Source of the DNA: Rhizobacter sp. AJA081-3
Lineage (GTDB): Bacteria; Pseudomonadota; Gammaproteobacteria; Burkholderiales; Burkholderiaceae_C
Length of the DNA stretch: 64,000 nt
Reading direction: 5' to 3'
Assembly: GCF_017795745.1 (NCBI RefSeq)
Contig: NZ_CP059067.1
Coordinates: forward strand, 4,774,001-4,838,000
Shown in pieces: positions 30,886-38,880 of this stretch (position 1 is its first letter; each line of letters starts with the position of its first letter). The notes under the pieces are model-generated. The model was not told where the DNA came from and did no database searches. It worked only from the letters and a program-made list of their open reading frames with translations. The position numbers were made by a program, and so were the translations under genes.

Positions 30886-32658
30886 TCAGCGGAAGTCGGT
30901 GTAGTCGTAGCGCTTCGCGGGCGGCTCGCACTGGAACGGCGGCGTGGCGCCTGCGGCCACGGGCTTGCCGCAGGCCGCAAAGAAGTCGTCGGACAGCGGG
31001 TTGCGGAACTCGCGCAGGCGCTGGGCGATGTGGCGCGCGCGGTCGGTATGCCCGGCCTCGTCGAGCGCGGTGGCCCAGGCGATCATGATGCGCGTGTCCA
31101 GCAGGTAGTGCGGCGCGCGCTCGAAGGCTTCCATCTCCTGCGACGGGTGCTCCACCGTGGTGGCGGCCGCGTAGTCGGCATGGTGGCCGAAGAACCAGCT
31201 GCGCCGACCCTCGGCAATGCGTTGCGACAGCGGCGATGCGTTGTCCGGCGGAGCGAAGATCACCACCACGCGGCGGAAGTCGTAGAGCGACGCGGCGCTG
31301 CCGGCCATCACCACCAGCGCGGCGAGCACCAGGGCATTGACACGCGAAGCGGGCGCAGCCGCGGCGGGCACGCGCACTCCGAGGCACAGCCCGAACGCGA
31401 ACACCGCCGGCAGCAGGAAGTAGGCGTACCACAGTGGGTACTCCAGCAGGCTGTGCAGCGAGATCATCAGCACCATCACCAGCGCGGCGCGGCGCATCGC
31501 CACGTCGTCGGCCTCGCCCGCCAAGGCCAGCGACCAGGCCCGGACCAGCGCCCACAGCAGCAACGCCAGCACCAGCGCCGCCAGCGGCAGGCCGAGCTCC
31601 ACCGCGAGTTGCAACGGCAGGTTGTGCGTGTGGTCGAAGAAGGCCACCGGCCGGCCCGGGAACACGTTCAGCGACCAGGCGAAGTTGAACTCGCCGAAGC
31701 CCACGCCCGCCCAGGGGTGCGCGGCGATGAGCGAGAGCGTGTTGGCCCAGATGCCGAAGCGCGAGCTGGAGATGTCGGACTTCTGCATCTGCACTTCGCC
31801 GCCGAAAACCTCGTTGTGCTGGTGGGCCCAGAAGGTGATCAGCGCGTACAGCAGCGCGTAGGCCACGGGCGCCAGCCACAGCTGCACGCGCGTGCTGCGA
31901 TCCAGGCGGCGGTCGGCCAAGCCCCACAGCGCCAGCAGCGCGGCGCCGATCATGCCGGTGCGCGAGGCGCTGAGCACCACGCCAGCCAGGAGCAGCAGCA
32001 GCACGGCCGGGGCGAGCGCACGCGGCAGACGTTGCGTCTGCGCCAGCCAGACCGCGGCGATCATCGACCACAGCAGCAGGCTGCACAGGTGGTTGGGTTG
32101 GCGAAGGTTGCCCACCGCGCGGTCGCCGAGCGTGCTCACCGCGATCCAGTTGCCGTCGGCGAACTCGGGGGCGTAGACCTGCACCAGGCCGATCACGACG
32201 CTGGCGAGCCCGGCGGCCAGCAGCGCGAAGCAGAACGCCGCGAAGGCCTCGACACCGAGGCCGGTGCGTTGCACGCCCACCGCGATCACGACGGTGAGCA
32301 CGGCGGCGCCGATCATGCCGACCGCCGACAGCGACAAGGTGGAGGGCAAGCCCGTCCACAGCGGCGCCACCAGGGCAGCGAAGGCGAGCAGCAGGAGTGC
32401 TGCGATCAGCGCCAGCGCGCCGGAGTCGGCGCCGGTCACCGCCCGCCGCGACGGCAGCGACGCCCCGAGCAGCATCAGCCATGCAGACCAGCCGATCAGC
32501 GCCGCCACCTGGTTGAGGAAGGTGGCCGAGGGCGGCACGTTGAAAGCGATCAGCGCTGGCGCCACCACGGCGGCGGTCGCTGCCGCCGCCCCTGCAGCAG
32601 CTGGCAGGGTGGTGTTCCGGAGCGTGGCGCCTTGGCGCACGTGCGTGTCGGGGCGCAT
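30886..32658 (-). CDS. PglL/Wzy-family O-oligosaccharyltransferase (pilin glycosylation)
   Basis: This is a 590-residue membrane protein with about a dozen hydrophobic segments through residue 420 and a soluble C-terminal domain. The Wzy/WaaL-type signature is seen as NTLSLIAAHPWAGVGFGEFNFAW near residue 310 and HTHNLPLQLAVELGLPLA near 345, in which the periplasmic His is required in this family. PglL enzymes move lipid-linked oligosaccharide to Ser/Thr of pilin or other periplasmic proteins. The neighbouring pilin and TfpX genes on the same strand make pilin the likely acceptor. ATG 32658 is the start; no typical ribosome site is obvious. Confidence 0.85.
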   Translation of the reverse strand: MRPDTHVRQGATLRNTTLPAAAGAAAATAAVVAPALIAFNVPPSATFLNQVAALIGWSAWLMLLGASLPSRRAVTGADSGALALIAALLLLAFAALVAPLWTGLPSTLSLSAVGMIGAAVLTVVIAVGVQRTGLGVEAFAAFCFALLAAGLASVVIGLVQVYAPEFADGNWIAVSTLGDRAVGNLRQPNHLCSLLLWSMIAAVWLAQTQRLPRALAPAVLLLLLAGVVLSASRTGMIGAALLALWGLADRRLDRSTRVQLWLAPVAYALLYALITFWAHQHNEVFGGEVQMQKSDISSSRFGIWANTLSLIAAHPWAGVGFGEFNFAWSLNVFPGRPVAFFDHTHNLPLQLAVELGLPLAALVLALLLWALVRAWSLALAGEADDVAMRRAALVMVLMISLHSLLEYPLWYAYFLLPAVFAFGLCLGVRVPAAAAPASRVNALVLAALVVMAGSAASLYDFRRVVVIFAPPDNASPLSQRIAEGRRSWFFGHHADYAAATTVEHPSQEMEAFERAPHYLLDTRIMIAWATALDEAGHTDRARHIAQRLREFRNPLSDDFFAACGKPVAAGATPPFQCEPPAKRYDYTDFR

Positions 32659-32987
32659 CGGGTTTTCGTTTCGTCATGCCACAGGGCTGGCGCGGATTGT
32701 CGCCGCAGGCGCGTCAGACTCCCCACAACTCATCGTTTGGTGCATCGGCTTCTGGCTCGGACCAGAGCGCTGGGCAGCAAGAGCGCACTCGACACTGCGG
32801 CGAGTCGCAGCGAAGCGGGGCTGAGCACAGCAAGGGGTGGGCAGCGTGACGGCGGCTCGCTCGCCCTGGCCTGTCATGCCCTTGACCTCACCGCGCTCAA
32901 TCTCGGCGCCGCTGAAGTGAAGATCGTTACGCATACTCTGCGCCCCGGTGCGCACTTCGAGTTCAGCGCATCTTGCCGCTCGCTCAG
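32659..32987. other. Gene-free stretch upstream of PglL gene
   Basis: I find no supported gene. Short open frames on the minus strand (32674-33075) have high-Arg shadow-type composition. No tRNA, terminator or clear repeat was seen. It presumably holds the promoter of the PglL gene. Confidence 0.5.
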
Positions 32988-33284
32988 TCAGGCCTCGATG
33001 CGTCTTTCCGTCGAACCCAGGCCGAGCAGCCGGGTCACAAGAGCCGCCCGGTCCAGGCAGGTATCGTGCGCGCAATCGATTCGTTTCACCAGATCCGCCT
33101 CACTGAGGTCGCACCGGCGCGGCACATCGGTTGCGGACTGCAGCGCGTAGCAGCATCTCTCGCTCTGCGCTAGGTCGTTCGGTGGCGCCTTCAGCCCAGC
33201 GATGTGGTCCACCGCAGCGAGTCCGGCGCGCATGCACAACTGGACTAGCGAACAGGCGCCTTTGAATGCTCCGTCGGAACCCAC
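32988..33284 (-). CDS. Hypothetical small Cys-rich protein, in frame with TfpX stop
   Basis: This is an open frame of 98 residues from GTG 33284. It begins GSDGAFKGACSLVQLCMRAGLAAVDHI and has eight cysteines including ERCCYAL, DVPRRCD and DCAHDTCLDR, with helix-compatible spacing. It is in the same frame as the TfpX gene: that gene ends in TGA at 33296-33294, three codons (AAT GCG GAT) follow, then this GTG. It could be a separate gene, or a tail reached only by stop readthrough, or non-coding. Composition is less extreme than the shadow frames around it. No family recognised. Confidence 0.4.
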   Translation of the reverse strand: MGSDGAFKGACSLVQLCMRAGLAAVDHIAGLKAPPNDLAQSERCCYALQSATDVPRRCDLSEADLVKRIDCAHDTCLDRAALVTRLLGLGSTERRIEA

Positions 33285-33293
33285 ATCCGCATT

Positions 33294-34061
33294 TCAGAAG
33301 CCGTCGAAAGGCGCGTAGGCGAGGATGTCAGCTGAGCTGGCATCAACTATGGCCACCCACTGGAGGCGAGCAACCAATGGGATGTACCGGAGATCCTTGG
33401 GGGACTTGCCCGCAGAGGCTAGGGCGGCACTGATTTCTGCCAAGCGATCAGGGTACTTTGCCGTCAATGAGTCAATCGGTCGAGAACGGCTGACCGCTTC
33501 TGAGCGAGACAGCTCGAAATCTTGATAGAACTCCGGCCGCTGGCCCAGATCCTTGCCTTCCATCGCCAACAGTACTGACCGAAGTTGTTCTGGACCGGGT
33601 TTAGATCTCCGGGTTCCTATCTTCTTCGGTCCGAAGAGCGGTAGCTGTCGGTAGGCTGGCGGAGCCAAACTGAGATCTTTGTCATCAATGTCAGCGGCAG
33701 AAATGACCTTGAATCGATCAACCTCATAAACCAAGTAGACAGGACGAGCTGCGAATACAGTATGAAGCCCGTAGAGCAAGAAGGCCACCTGCACAAGGGC
33801 GATGACAGAAATGTCAAGCCGCAGCTGCCGCGCACTCTTTGACGCGCTAAACACCACGGCAGTCAGCAACGGTCCAACAATGACATCGGCGCTGACCAAT
33901 AGGACGAAGAGTTCGAGGCCACCCGAAATGATGCGATAGGGGTACGGATACCAAACACCGAATACGAGCAAGCCCGAGAGACAAGCTACCGTGATCGTCA
34001 CCAGCAAGTGAATGAAGGCCGCTTTCCAGCGACCTTTCGCTCTCAGCCAAGTTGCGGGCAT
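33294..34061 (-). CDS. TfpX/TfpZ-family type IV pilin accessory protein
   Basis: This is a 255-residue protein with three N-terminal membrane segments: about residues 14-32 (FIHLLVTITVACLSGLLVF), 45-68 (GGLELFVLLVSADVIVGPLL) and 82-100 (ISVIALVQVAFLLYGLHTVF), then RPVYLVYEVDRF and a soluble C-terminal domain. This layout and the PYPYR, SADVIVGPLLT and RPVYLVYEVDRF stretches are typical of TfpX/TfpZ, which assist surface assembly of specific pilin alleles in Pseudomonas. The gene is clearly poorer in G+C than its surroundings, hinting at a separate origin. It lies between pilin 1 and the pilin glycosyltransferase, all on the minus strand. Confidence 0.88.
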   Translation of the reverse strand: MPATWLRAKGRWKAAFIHLLVTITVACLSGLLVFGVWYPYPYRIISGGLELFVLLVSADVIVGPLLTAVVFSASKSARQLRLDISVIALVQVAFLLYGLHTVFAARPVYLVYEVDRFKVISAADIDDKDLSLAPPAYRQLPLFGPKKIGTRRSKPGPEQLRSVLLAMEGKDLGQRPEFYQDFELSRSEAVSRSRPIDSLTAKYPDRLAEISAALASAGKSPKDLRYIPLVARLQWVAIVDASSADILAYAPFDGF

Positions 34062-34261
34062 GAGGATATGTACGATTCAAGGAGCAGGCAGGTTCAAAGG
34101 GATGTACTGTTCGTCGATCGCATGCCGTTCGGCAATCAAGGCTCGACGACAGGATCCCCAGAATCGCACCAGACCGGGCAGTTCTGACTCTGCGCCGGTC
34201 TGGAAATCACGACATTGATGGTCTGCAGCAGAGACCTCGGCTCTGCCACAAAATTCAACGC

Positions 34262-34810
34262 TTAGCGGCACTCGCCCGGAGCGTACTTGCTGAGCAGCGT
34301 GCCCGCAGCGCCAAAACCCGCGGCGCCCACGGCCTTGCAGCGCCACTTGATGACGCCTACCGGCGCCGCGAGCGGAGTTCCAGCCACACCAACAGGCAGC
34401 GCAGCGCCACCGGTGCCGATGGCGTCAGCGCCGCCAGTGTACGGAGACACAATCAGCGTGCCCGCGCCAGCGGTAGCGGAGGTGGTCATCGTGATGATGC
34501 CGGTGGTGCCCACGACGTCGATCGTCGCAACGTTCTTGCTGTTGACGGTCAGTTGGCCGTTACCCGCGTTGGCACCGACGACCGTGTTGCCGTAGCCGTC
34601 TGCATAGCCGATGGCGCCGGAGGTCGCGTTCGTGTTCACGGCCAGCTTGGCGTCCGCCACGAAATTCATGCCTTCGGAAACCCGTGCACGGACCGTGTAA
34701 TCCTGGTAAGCCGGCAGCGCAACCGCTGCCAGGATGCCGATGATCGCCACGACGATCATCAATTCGATGAGGGTGAAACCTTGCTGAGCGCGCTTGTGAA
34801 TGAGATTCAT
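34262..34810 (-). CDS. pilA: Type IV major pilin (copy 1)
   Basis: This is a 182-residue type IVa prepilin. Residues 1-10 are the short leader; cleavage by PilD follows Gly in [17 protein letters not shown], giving mature N-terminal Phe and the conserved Glu5. The hydrophobic N-terminal helix runs on through [19 protein letters not shown]. The C-terminal disulfide loop is [26 protein letters not shown]. Over residues 11-182 it is near identical to copy 2, with differences clustered in one patch (34352-34425). Thr/Ser-rich segments could accept glycan from the PglL-type enzyme downstream. A sigma-54-like promoter lies 44-59 bases upstream. Confidence 0.96.
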   Translation of the reverse strand: MNLIHKRAQQGFTLIELMIVVAIIGILAAVALPAYQDYTVRARVSEGMNFVADAKLAVNTNATSGAIGYADGYGNTVVGANAGNGQLTVNSKNVATIDVVGTTGIITMTTSATAGAGTLIVSPYTGGADAIGTGGAALPVGVAGTPLAAPVGVIKWRCKAVGAAGFGAAGTLLSKYAPGECR

Positions 34811-34853
34811 GTGAAGACTCCGTTGAGGATTGAGGGAACGCCGCCTAGCGTTC

Positions 34854-34869
34854 TGCGAAAGTCATACCA
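34854..34869 (-). promoter_or_regulatory. Sigma-54-like promoter of pilin copy 1
   Basis: Minus-strand TGGTATGACTTTCGCA keeps the -24 GG and -12 GC with the correct 10-base spacing, plus A5 and G7 of TGGCACGNNNNTTGCW. It lies 44 bases from the ATG. Weaker than the copy 2 site. Pilin genes of this class are often RpoN-dependent. Confidence 0.65.
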
Positions 34870-35043
34870 GTGCGGGTGCGCATTACTCGCGTGAACTCTG
34901 ACCTGCCGTTGGACCCAAAACGTCAGTTCGGCGAGCGTCGAGACAATTTAGGTCGCCACTCGAGATCCGGGCTGACAAGATGGGTCCGACGGCGCGCCAA
35001 TCCCGACGCAAGGCACTTAGAGTCTTCACGCTCCAATGCCGAA

Positions 35044-35071
35044 GGCCAGCTGCATCTGCATGCAGCTGGCC
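35044..35071 (-). terminator. Perfect 12-bp hairpin after pilin copy 2
   Basis: GGCCAGCTGCAT (35044-35055) and ATGCAGCTGGCC (35060-35071) form a perfect stem with a 4-base loop. There is no following T-run on the minus strand, so it may be a transcript-stabilising hairpin or a factor-dependent stop rather than a classical terminator. Confidence 0.5.
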
Positions 35072-35080
35072 GCCCAGCAC

Positions 35081-35106
35081 GACTCGAGTTCCAGGAACTC
35101 GAAGTC
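35081..35106 (-). terminator. Second hairpin after pilin copy 2
   Basis: CGAGTTCC (35085-35092) pairs with GGAACTCG (35094-35101), extended by GACT/AGTC around a bulged A. It lies 20 bases past the pilin stop on the minus strand. Same caveat as the neighbouring 12-bp stem: no T-run. Confidence 0.45.
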
Positions 35107-35125
35107 ACCGGTATCTGATCTCAGA

Positions 35126-35665
35126 TTATCGGCATTCACCCGGAGCGTACTTGCTGAGCAGCGTGCCCGCAGCGCCAAATCCCGCGGCGCCCACGGCCTT
35201 GCAGCGCCACTTGATGACACCGGCCGGAGCGGCGATCGGAGTGCCGGCGGCGGCGACAGCCAACGCCGCACCGCCAGTGCCGATGGCGTCAGCGCCGCCG
35301 GTGTACGGAGACACAACCAGCGTGCCCGCGCCAGCGGTAGCGGAGGTGGTCATCGTGATGATGCCGGTGGTGCCCACGACGTCGATCGTCGCAACGTTCT
35401 TGCTGTTGACGGTCAGTTGGCCGTCACCCGCGTTGGTACCGACGACCGTGTTTCCGTAGCCGTCTGCATAGCCGATTGCGCCGGAGGTCGCGTTCGTGTT
35501 CACGGCCAGCTTGGCGTCCGCCACGAAGTTCATGCCTTCGGAAACCCGTGCACGAACCGTGTAGTCCTGGTAAGCCGGCAGCGCAACCGCTGCCAGGATG
35601 CCGATGATCGCCACGACGATCATCAATTCGATGAGGGTGAAACCTTGCTGGATATGACGCTTCAT
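35126..35665 (-). CDS. pilA: Type IV major pilin (copy 2)
   Basis: This is a 179-residue type IVa prepilin with leader MKRHIQQG and the same mature [14 protein letters not shown] start, Glu5 and C-terminal disulfide loop as copy 1. From the cleavage site to the stop both copies have the same length with no gaps; amino-acid differences are few (GTNAGDGQ against [12 protein letters not shown] against LIVS) except for the stretch before GVIKWRC. ATG 35665 follows a strong AGGAG. Its promoter is a near-perfect sigma-54 element. It is the upstream copy and probably the main pilin, but this is inference. Confidence 0.96.
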   Translation of the reverse strand: MKRHIQQGFTLIELMIVVAIIGILAAVALPAYQDYTVRARVSEGMNFVADAKLAVNTNATSGAIGYADGYGNTVVGTNAGDGQLTVNSKNVATIDVVGTTGIITMTTSATAGAGTLVVSPYTGGADAIGTGGAALAVAAAGTPIAAPAGVIKWRCKAVGAAGFGAAGTLLSKYAPGECR

Positions 35666-35706
35666 TAAAAACTCCTGAGGGTTGGGAGAGGACACGGCTT
35701 CTCAGA

Positions 35707-35722
35707 TGCGAACGGCGTGCCA
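35707..35722 (-). promoter_or_regulatory. Sigma-54 promoter of pilin copy 2
   Basis: Minus-strand TGGCACGCCGTTCGCA matches TGGCACGNNNNTTGCW at every fixed position but one (C for T before GC). It lies 42 bases from the ATG. This is the type IV pilin arrangement known from PilR/RpoN control; no PilSR genes are in the window. Confidence 0.85.
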
Positions 35723-35855
35723 CCTGAATCGGCTTGTTTTTCCGTGAATTGCAGCCTGAAGGCTGACGCAAACAGTCACAGGTCGGCGGCGCGCCCGCTG
35801 CCGAATGTCATGACTGACGCAAATGGTCACCTGAGACGCCGCAACGCGTTCGAAC

Positions 35856-35879
35856 GAAAAACGGGCCCGAAGGCCCGTT
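35856..35879 (-). terminator. Intrinsic terminator of the MBL-fold/cyclase operon
   Basis: Stem AACGGGCC (35860-35867) / GGCCCGTT (35872-35879) with loop CGAA. On the minus strand it is followed by TTTTCGTTCG, 22 bases past the stop of the MBL-fold gene. Confidence 0.8.
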
Positions 35880-35901
35880 GTTCTGCGGTTCCGCGACGGC
35901 T

Positions 35902-36687
35902 TCACAAGCCGCCCACCTGCATCGTCTGCCCCGCCGCCAGCGCACGGATGCGGTGCGAGCTGGCCAGTTTGCCGATCTCGCTCATCACCGCCTCCATCTC
36001 GCCGGGCTTGATGTGGGTGATGTGCACCTCGACACTGCCGGGCAGCTGAGCGAGTTCGTGACCGAGTGCCGCCGGGCACAGGTGGCGGCTGATGTAGGCG
36101 AGCTGGCGCTCCTCGTCGCTGAAGGCCGTCTCGATCACCAGGTGCGCGAGCTTCATGTGGCGCAGCCGCATCCACAGTTGCGGGTTGGGCCCGGTGTCGC
36201 CGGTATAGACCCAGTATCCGGCCTCTCCGCCATCTACGGCGAAGCCGCAGGCCGGCACGGTATGCAGCGCGGTGATCACCTCCACACGCTTGCTTCCCAG
36301 CTTGAGGACGTCGCCGATGGCGAAGGGCACGAGTTCGAGCACCGGGTGCTCGGCACTGGGCAGGCGGGTGAAGTCGGGCCAGATCACGCCGTTGAAGATG
36401 TGCGCGCGCAAGGCGGCCAGCGTTTCGGGCAGCGCATGGACCTGGATCGGCCCGCGCCCGGCGGCACGCCGCGCACGCAGCACGGTGTCGGCCAGCAGGC
36501 CGATGGCCAGCACGTGGTCGAGATGCGAATGGCTGATGAGGATGTGGTCGATGCGCGCAAGCGCGTCCAGCGACAGGTCGCCGACGCCGGTCCCGGCATC
36601 GATGAGCATGTCGTCATCGACGAGAAAGGCCGTCGTCCTGCAGCCGGCTGCGATGGCGCCTGAACAGCCAAGGACTTGAAAGTTCAT
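35902..36687 (-). CDS. MBL-fold protein, probable class II cyclic-nucleotide phosphodiesterase
   Basis: This is a 261-residue metallo-beta-lactamase-fold hydrolase. The zinc motif SHSHLDH lies near residue 51, with other metal ligands likely in TALHTVPACG near 145, TGDTGPN near 166 and THIKPGE near 232. It resembles proteins annotated as class II 3',5'-cyclic-nucleotide phosphodiesterases in Burkholderiales; this is recognition by eye, not a search. Its ATG overlaps the adenylate cyclase stop (ATGA at 36684-36687), so the two are translated together. A role in hydrolysing the cAMP made by the cyclase is the natural reading. An unrelated MBL hydrolase remains possible. Confidence 0.82.
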   Translation of the reverse strand: MNFQVLGCSGAIAAGCRTTAFLVDDDMLIDAGTGVGDLSLDALARIDHILISHSHLDHVLAIGLLADTVLRARRAAGRGPIQVHALPETLAALRAHIFNGVIWPDFTRLPSAEHPVLELVPFAIGDVLKLGSKRVEVITALHTVPACGFAVDGGEAGYWVYTGDTGPNPQLWMRLRHMKLAHLVIETAFSDEERQLAYISRHLCPAALGHELAQLPGSVEVHITHIKPGEMEAVMSEIGKLASSHRIRALAAGQTMQVGGL

Positions 36688-38843
36688 TTGCTGTCGAATG
36701 TGCGGGTACCGTCCCAATCGGACGGTTCGGGGTGGTCGGCCCAACGGTCGATGCGTTCGCCGAGTTGACGGTACAGACCACTCAACGCCGAACTGCCGAA
36801 GGTGTGTCGCAACGCTTCGAGCGAAGTCAGCGCCTGCTTGGCATCTTGCTGGCGGTAGAAGTCCAGTGCAAGCTGCCAAAGTCGCATTTCATCGGCAAAT
36901 TGCGCCTGGCTCGAGTGGGACGCCGACACGGGTGTGAAAAGCGTCACGGCCACCTGCTTGCCCTTCACGCGAACGCGGTCGACTTCGACGAGAGGAAGGC
37001 GATGCCCCACCGCCGCGCGGGTGGTCTCGCCCAGCAGGATGTCGACGCCGTAGACACGGGTCAGCGCTTCCACGCGCGATGCCAGGTTCACCGCATCGCC
37101 CATCACGGTGTAGCTGCGGCGGATGTCGGATCCCATGTCGCCGACACACACCAGCCCGCTGTTGATGCCGATGCCCAGGCCGATCTCGGGCAGCCCGCGC
37201 GCGCGCAGCTCGCGGTTGAGTTCGTCCATGCGCGCGGTCATCGCCAATGCGGCCTGCACGGCATGCAGCGCGTGGTCGGCATCGGCCACCGGCGCGCCCC
37301 AGAAGGCCATGATCGCGTCGCCGATGTACTTGTCGAGTGTGCCGCGGTGAGCGCGGATCTCCTGTGTCATGGCCGAGAAGAAGCGGTTGACCAGCGCGCG
37401 CAGCTCCTCGGGAGGCAGCGCCTCGGAGACTTGCGTGAAGTTGCGCATGTCGCAGAACATCACCGTCAGTTCGCGGTTCTCGGCCTGCATGCCGTAACGC
37501 TGCGGGTCGCGCGCCATCTGCGCGACCAGCTCTGGCGGCACGTAGGTGCCGAACAGCCGGGTGAGCGAGCGGCGCCGCGCTCCCTCGACCACGTAGCCCC
37601 AGCCGGTGATGCCGACGTAGACGAGAGCGGTCAGCAGCAGGGCCGAGGCGAGCGGCAGCGCCAGGCCGTGGCGGCGATAGAGCCATTGGTCGAGCAGAAC
37701 CAGCACGATGCCGAGGGCGAGCGTCGCGCCCATCGCCGAAGCCGCACGGAGCTTCGGCAGCAACAGCGCCAGCATGGCCGTCACCACGAGCAGCTGCGCC
37801 ACTTCGTAGCCGCGCGACCAGTCGGGCACCACCGGCCCGCGGCCGTCGAGCAGGCCGGAGAGCAGGTTGGCATGCACCTCCACGCCCGGGTAGACGGCCG
37901 CCACCGGCGTGCTGCGCAGGTCGAACACACCCGGTGCGCTGGAGCCGACCAGCACCAGCCTGCCTGACAGGGTGCCCGCGGCCACGCGGCCTTCGAGCAG
38001 GTCGGCGGCCGACAGGTAGTCGAACGAACCGCCCGCGGGTCCGCCTGGGCCGCGATAGGGCACGCGCACGCCGCCGCGTACGTCCACCGGGATGCGCAGG
38101 CGCTGCGTGCCCTGGGCGAGTTCGATGGCGACCAGCCCGCCGTCGCCGCCGAGCCCGGGTGAGGCGGTCAGCACGGGGCGCACCGCCGGCGCATTGCCGT
38201 ACACGCGCAGCATCGCCAGCGCCAGGTTCTCCTGATGGCTGCCAGCCACGTCCGCCACCAGGGGCAGCGTGCGCACGATGCCGTCGATGTCGGGCAGCAC
38301 GTTGAAGAAGCCGGCCGCAGGCACGGTGGCGGCCAGCGGAGCGACATTGGCGACATGCCCGCTCCACCGCGTCAGCCCGCCGCTGCGCCCGCCGAGAACC
38401 GCCGCGTCGAACACCGCTGCGGGCAGAACGCCGGTGCGCTGCGCCGTGGGCCCATCGGCGAGGAAGAATCCGAGCACGGCCGGCCGGCCGCGCAGCGCCT
38501 GGGCCAGCGCGGCGTCACCCGGGTCAGGCTCGGCGAAGACGAGGTCGAAACCGACGACCGCAGCGCGCTGGCGCTCGAACAGCTCCTGCGCCAGCGCGGC
38601 GATGCGCTCGCGCGGCCAGGGCCAGCGGCCGATGCGCGCCAGGCTGGCGTCGTCGATGTCCACGACCACGATGCGCGGGTCGCGCGTGCCGGGCATCGTG
38701 GCACGCAGGCGCGCGTCGTCGATGGCCAGATCGATCTGCTGCAGCGGTCGCAGCGGCATCAGGCCGCTGGCGTGCATCAGGGTCAGCGCGAGCGCGAAGC
38801 CCAGCAGGGCCCAGCGAAGCAGTCGAAGCGCACCCGTGCTCAT
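36684..38843 (-). CDS. CHASE2-domain adenylate/guanylate cyclase
   Basis: This is a 719-residue membrane receptor cyclase. A first membrane segment (residues 10-28) is followed by a periplasmic CHASE2 sensor (about 30-320: IDDARLRATMPGTRDPRIVVVDIDD, then FDLVFAEPDPGD), then three membrane segments (about 335-415) and a class III cyclase domain from about 450. Metal-binding Asp residues are in MFCDMRNFT near 462 and KYIGDAIMAFWGAP near 507; Lys in DKYIGD fits adenine rather than guanine. The final 70 residues form a helical tail. It overlaps the MBL-fold gene by 4 bases and follows the FHA gene by 37 bases. The periplasmic signal is unknown. Confidence 0.93.
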   Translation of the reverse strand: MSTGALRLLRWALLGFALALTLMHASGLMPLRPLQQIDLAIDDARLRATMPGTRDPRIVVVDIDDASLARIGRWPWPRERIAALAQELFERQRAAVVGFDLVFAEPDPGDAALAQALRGRPAVLGFFLADGPTAQRTGVLPAAVFDAAVLGGRSGGLTRWSGHVANVAPLAATVPAAGFFNVLPDIDGIVRTLPLVADVAGSHQENLALAMLRVYGNAPAVRPVLTASPGLGGDGGLVAIELAQGTQRLRIPVDVRGGVRVPYRGPGGPAGGSFDYLSAADLLEGRVAAGTLSGRLVLVGSSAPGVFDLRSTPVAAVYPGVEVHANLLSGLLDGRGPVVPDWSRGYEVAQLLVVTAMLALLLPKLRAASAMGATLALGIVLVLLDQWLYRRHGLALPLASALLLTALVYVGITGWGYVVEGARRRSLTRLFGTYVPPELVAQMARDPQRYGMQAENRELTVMFCDMRNFTQVSEALPPEELRALVNRFFSAMTQEIRAHRGTLDKYIGDAIMAFWGAPVADADHALHAVQAALAMTARMDELNRELRARGLPEIGLGIGINSGLVCVGDMGSDIRRSYTVMGDAVNLASRVEALTRVYGVDILLGETTRAAVGHRLPLVEVDRVRVKGKQVAVTLFTPVSASHSSQAQFADEMRLWQLALDFYRQQDAKQALTSLEALRHTFGSSALSGLYRQLGERIDRWADHPEPSDWDGTRTFDSK

Positions 38844-38880
38844 GCGCCGGGATGCGCGCGGCAGGCGTCAGCGTGCCGGG

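Larger units (their letters stand above)
34811..35125. other. Intergenic region between the two pilin genes
   Basis: No gene is supported. It holds the copy 1 sigma-54-like promoter (34854-34869), and near the copy 2 end three inverted repeats: ATCTGA/TCAGAT (35113-35126), a bulged hairpin 35081-35106, and a perfect 12-bp stem 35044-35071. These may terminate or stabilise the copy 2 transcript. Confidence 0.7.
34262..35650. repeat. Tandem direct repeat of the pilin gene (offset 864 bases)
   Basis: Bases 34262-34786 and 35126-35650 are direct repeats with identical spacing, so no insertions or deletions separate them. Divergence is low apart from a patch at 34352-34425 (matching about 35216-35289). 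The leaders and promoters differ, so the repeat covers the mature coding part only. Confidence 0.9.

Noticed and set aside
32674-33075. 133-codon frame upstream of the PglL gene
   Set aside because: No ribosome site, shadow-like composition and overlap with the better small frame at 32988.
34077-34346. 89-codon frame at the end of pilin copy 1
   Set aside because: Overlaps the pilin gene antisense frame region and shows no conserved features; the pilin is certain.
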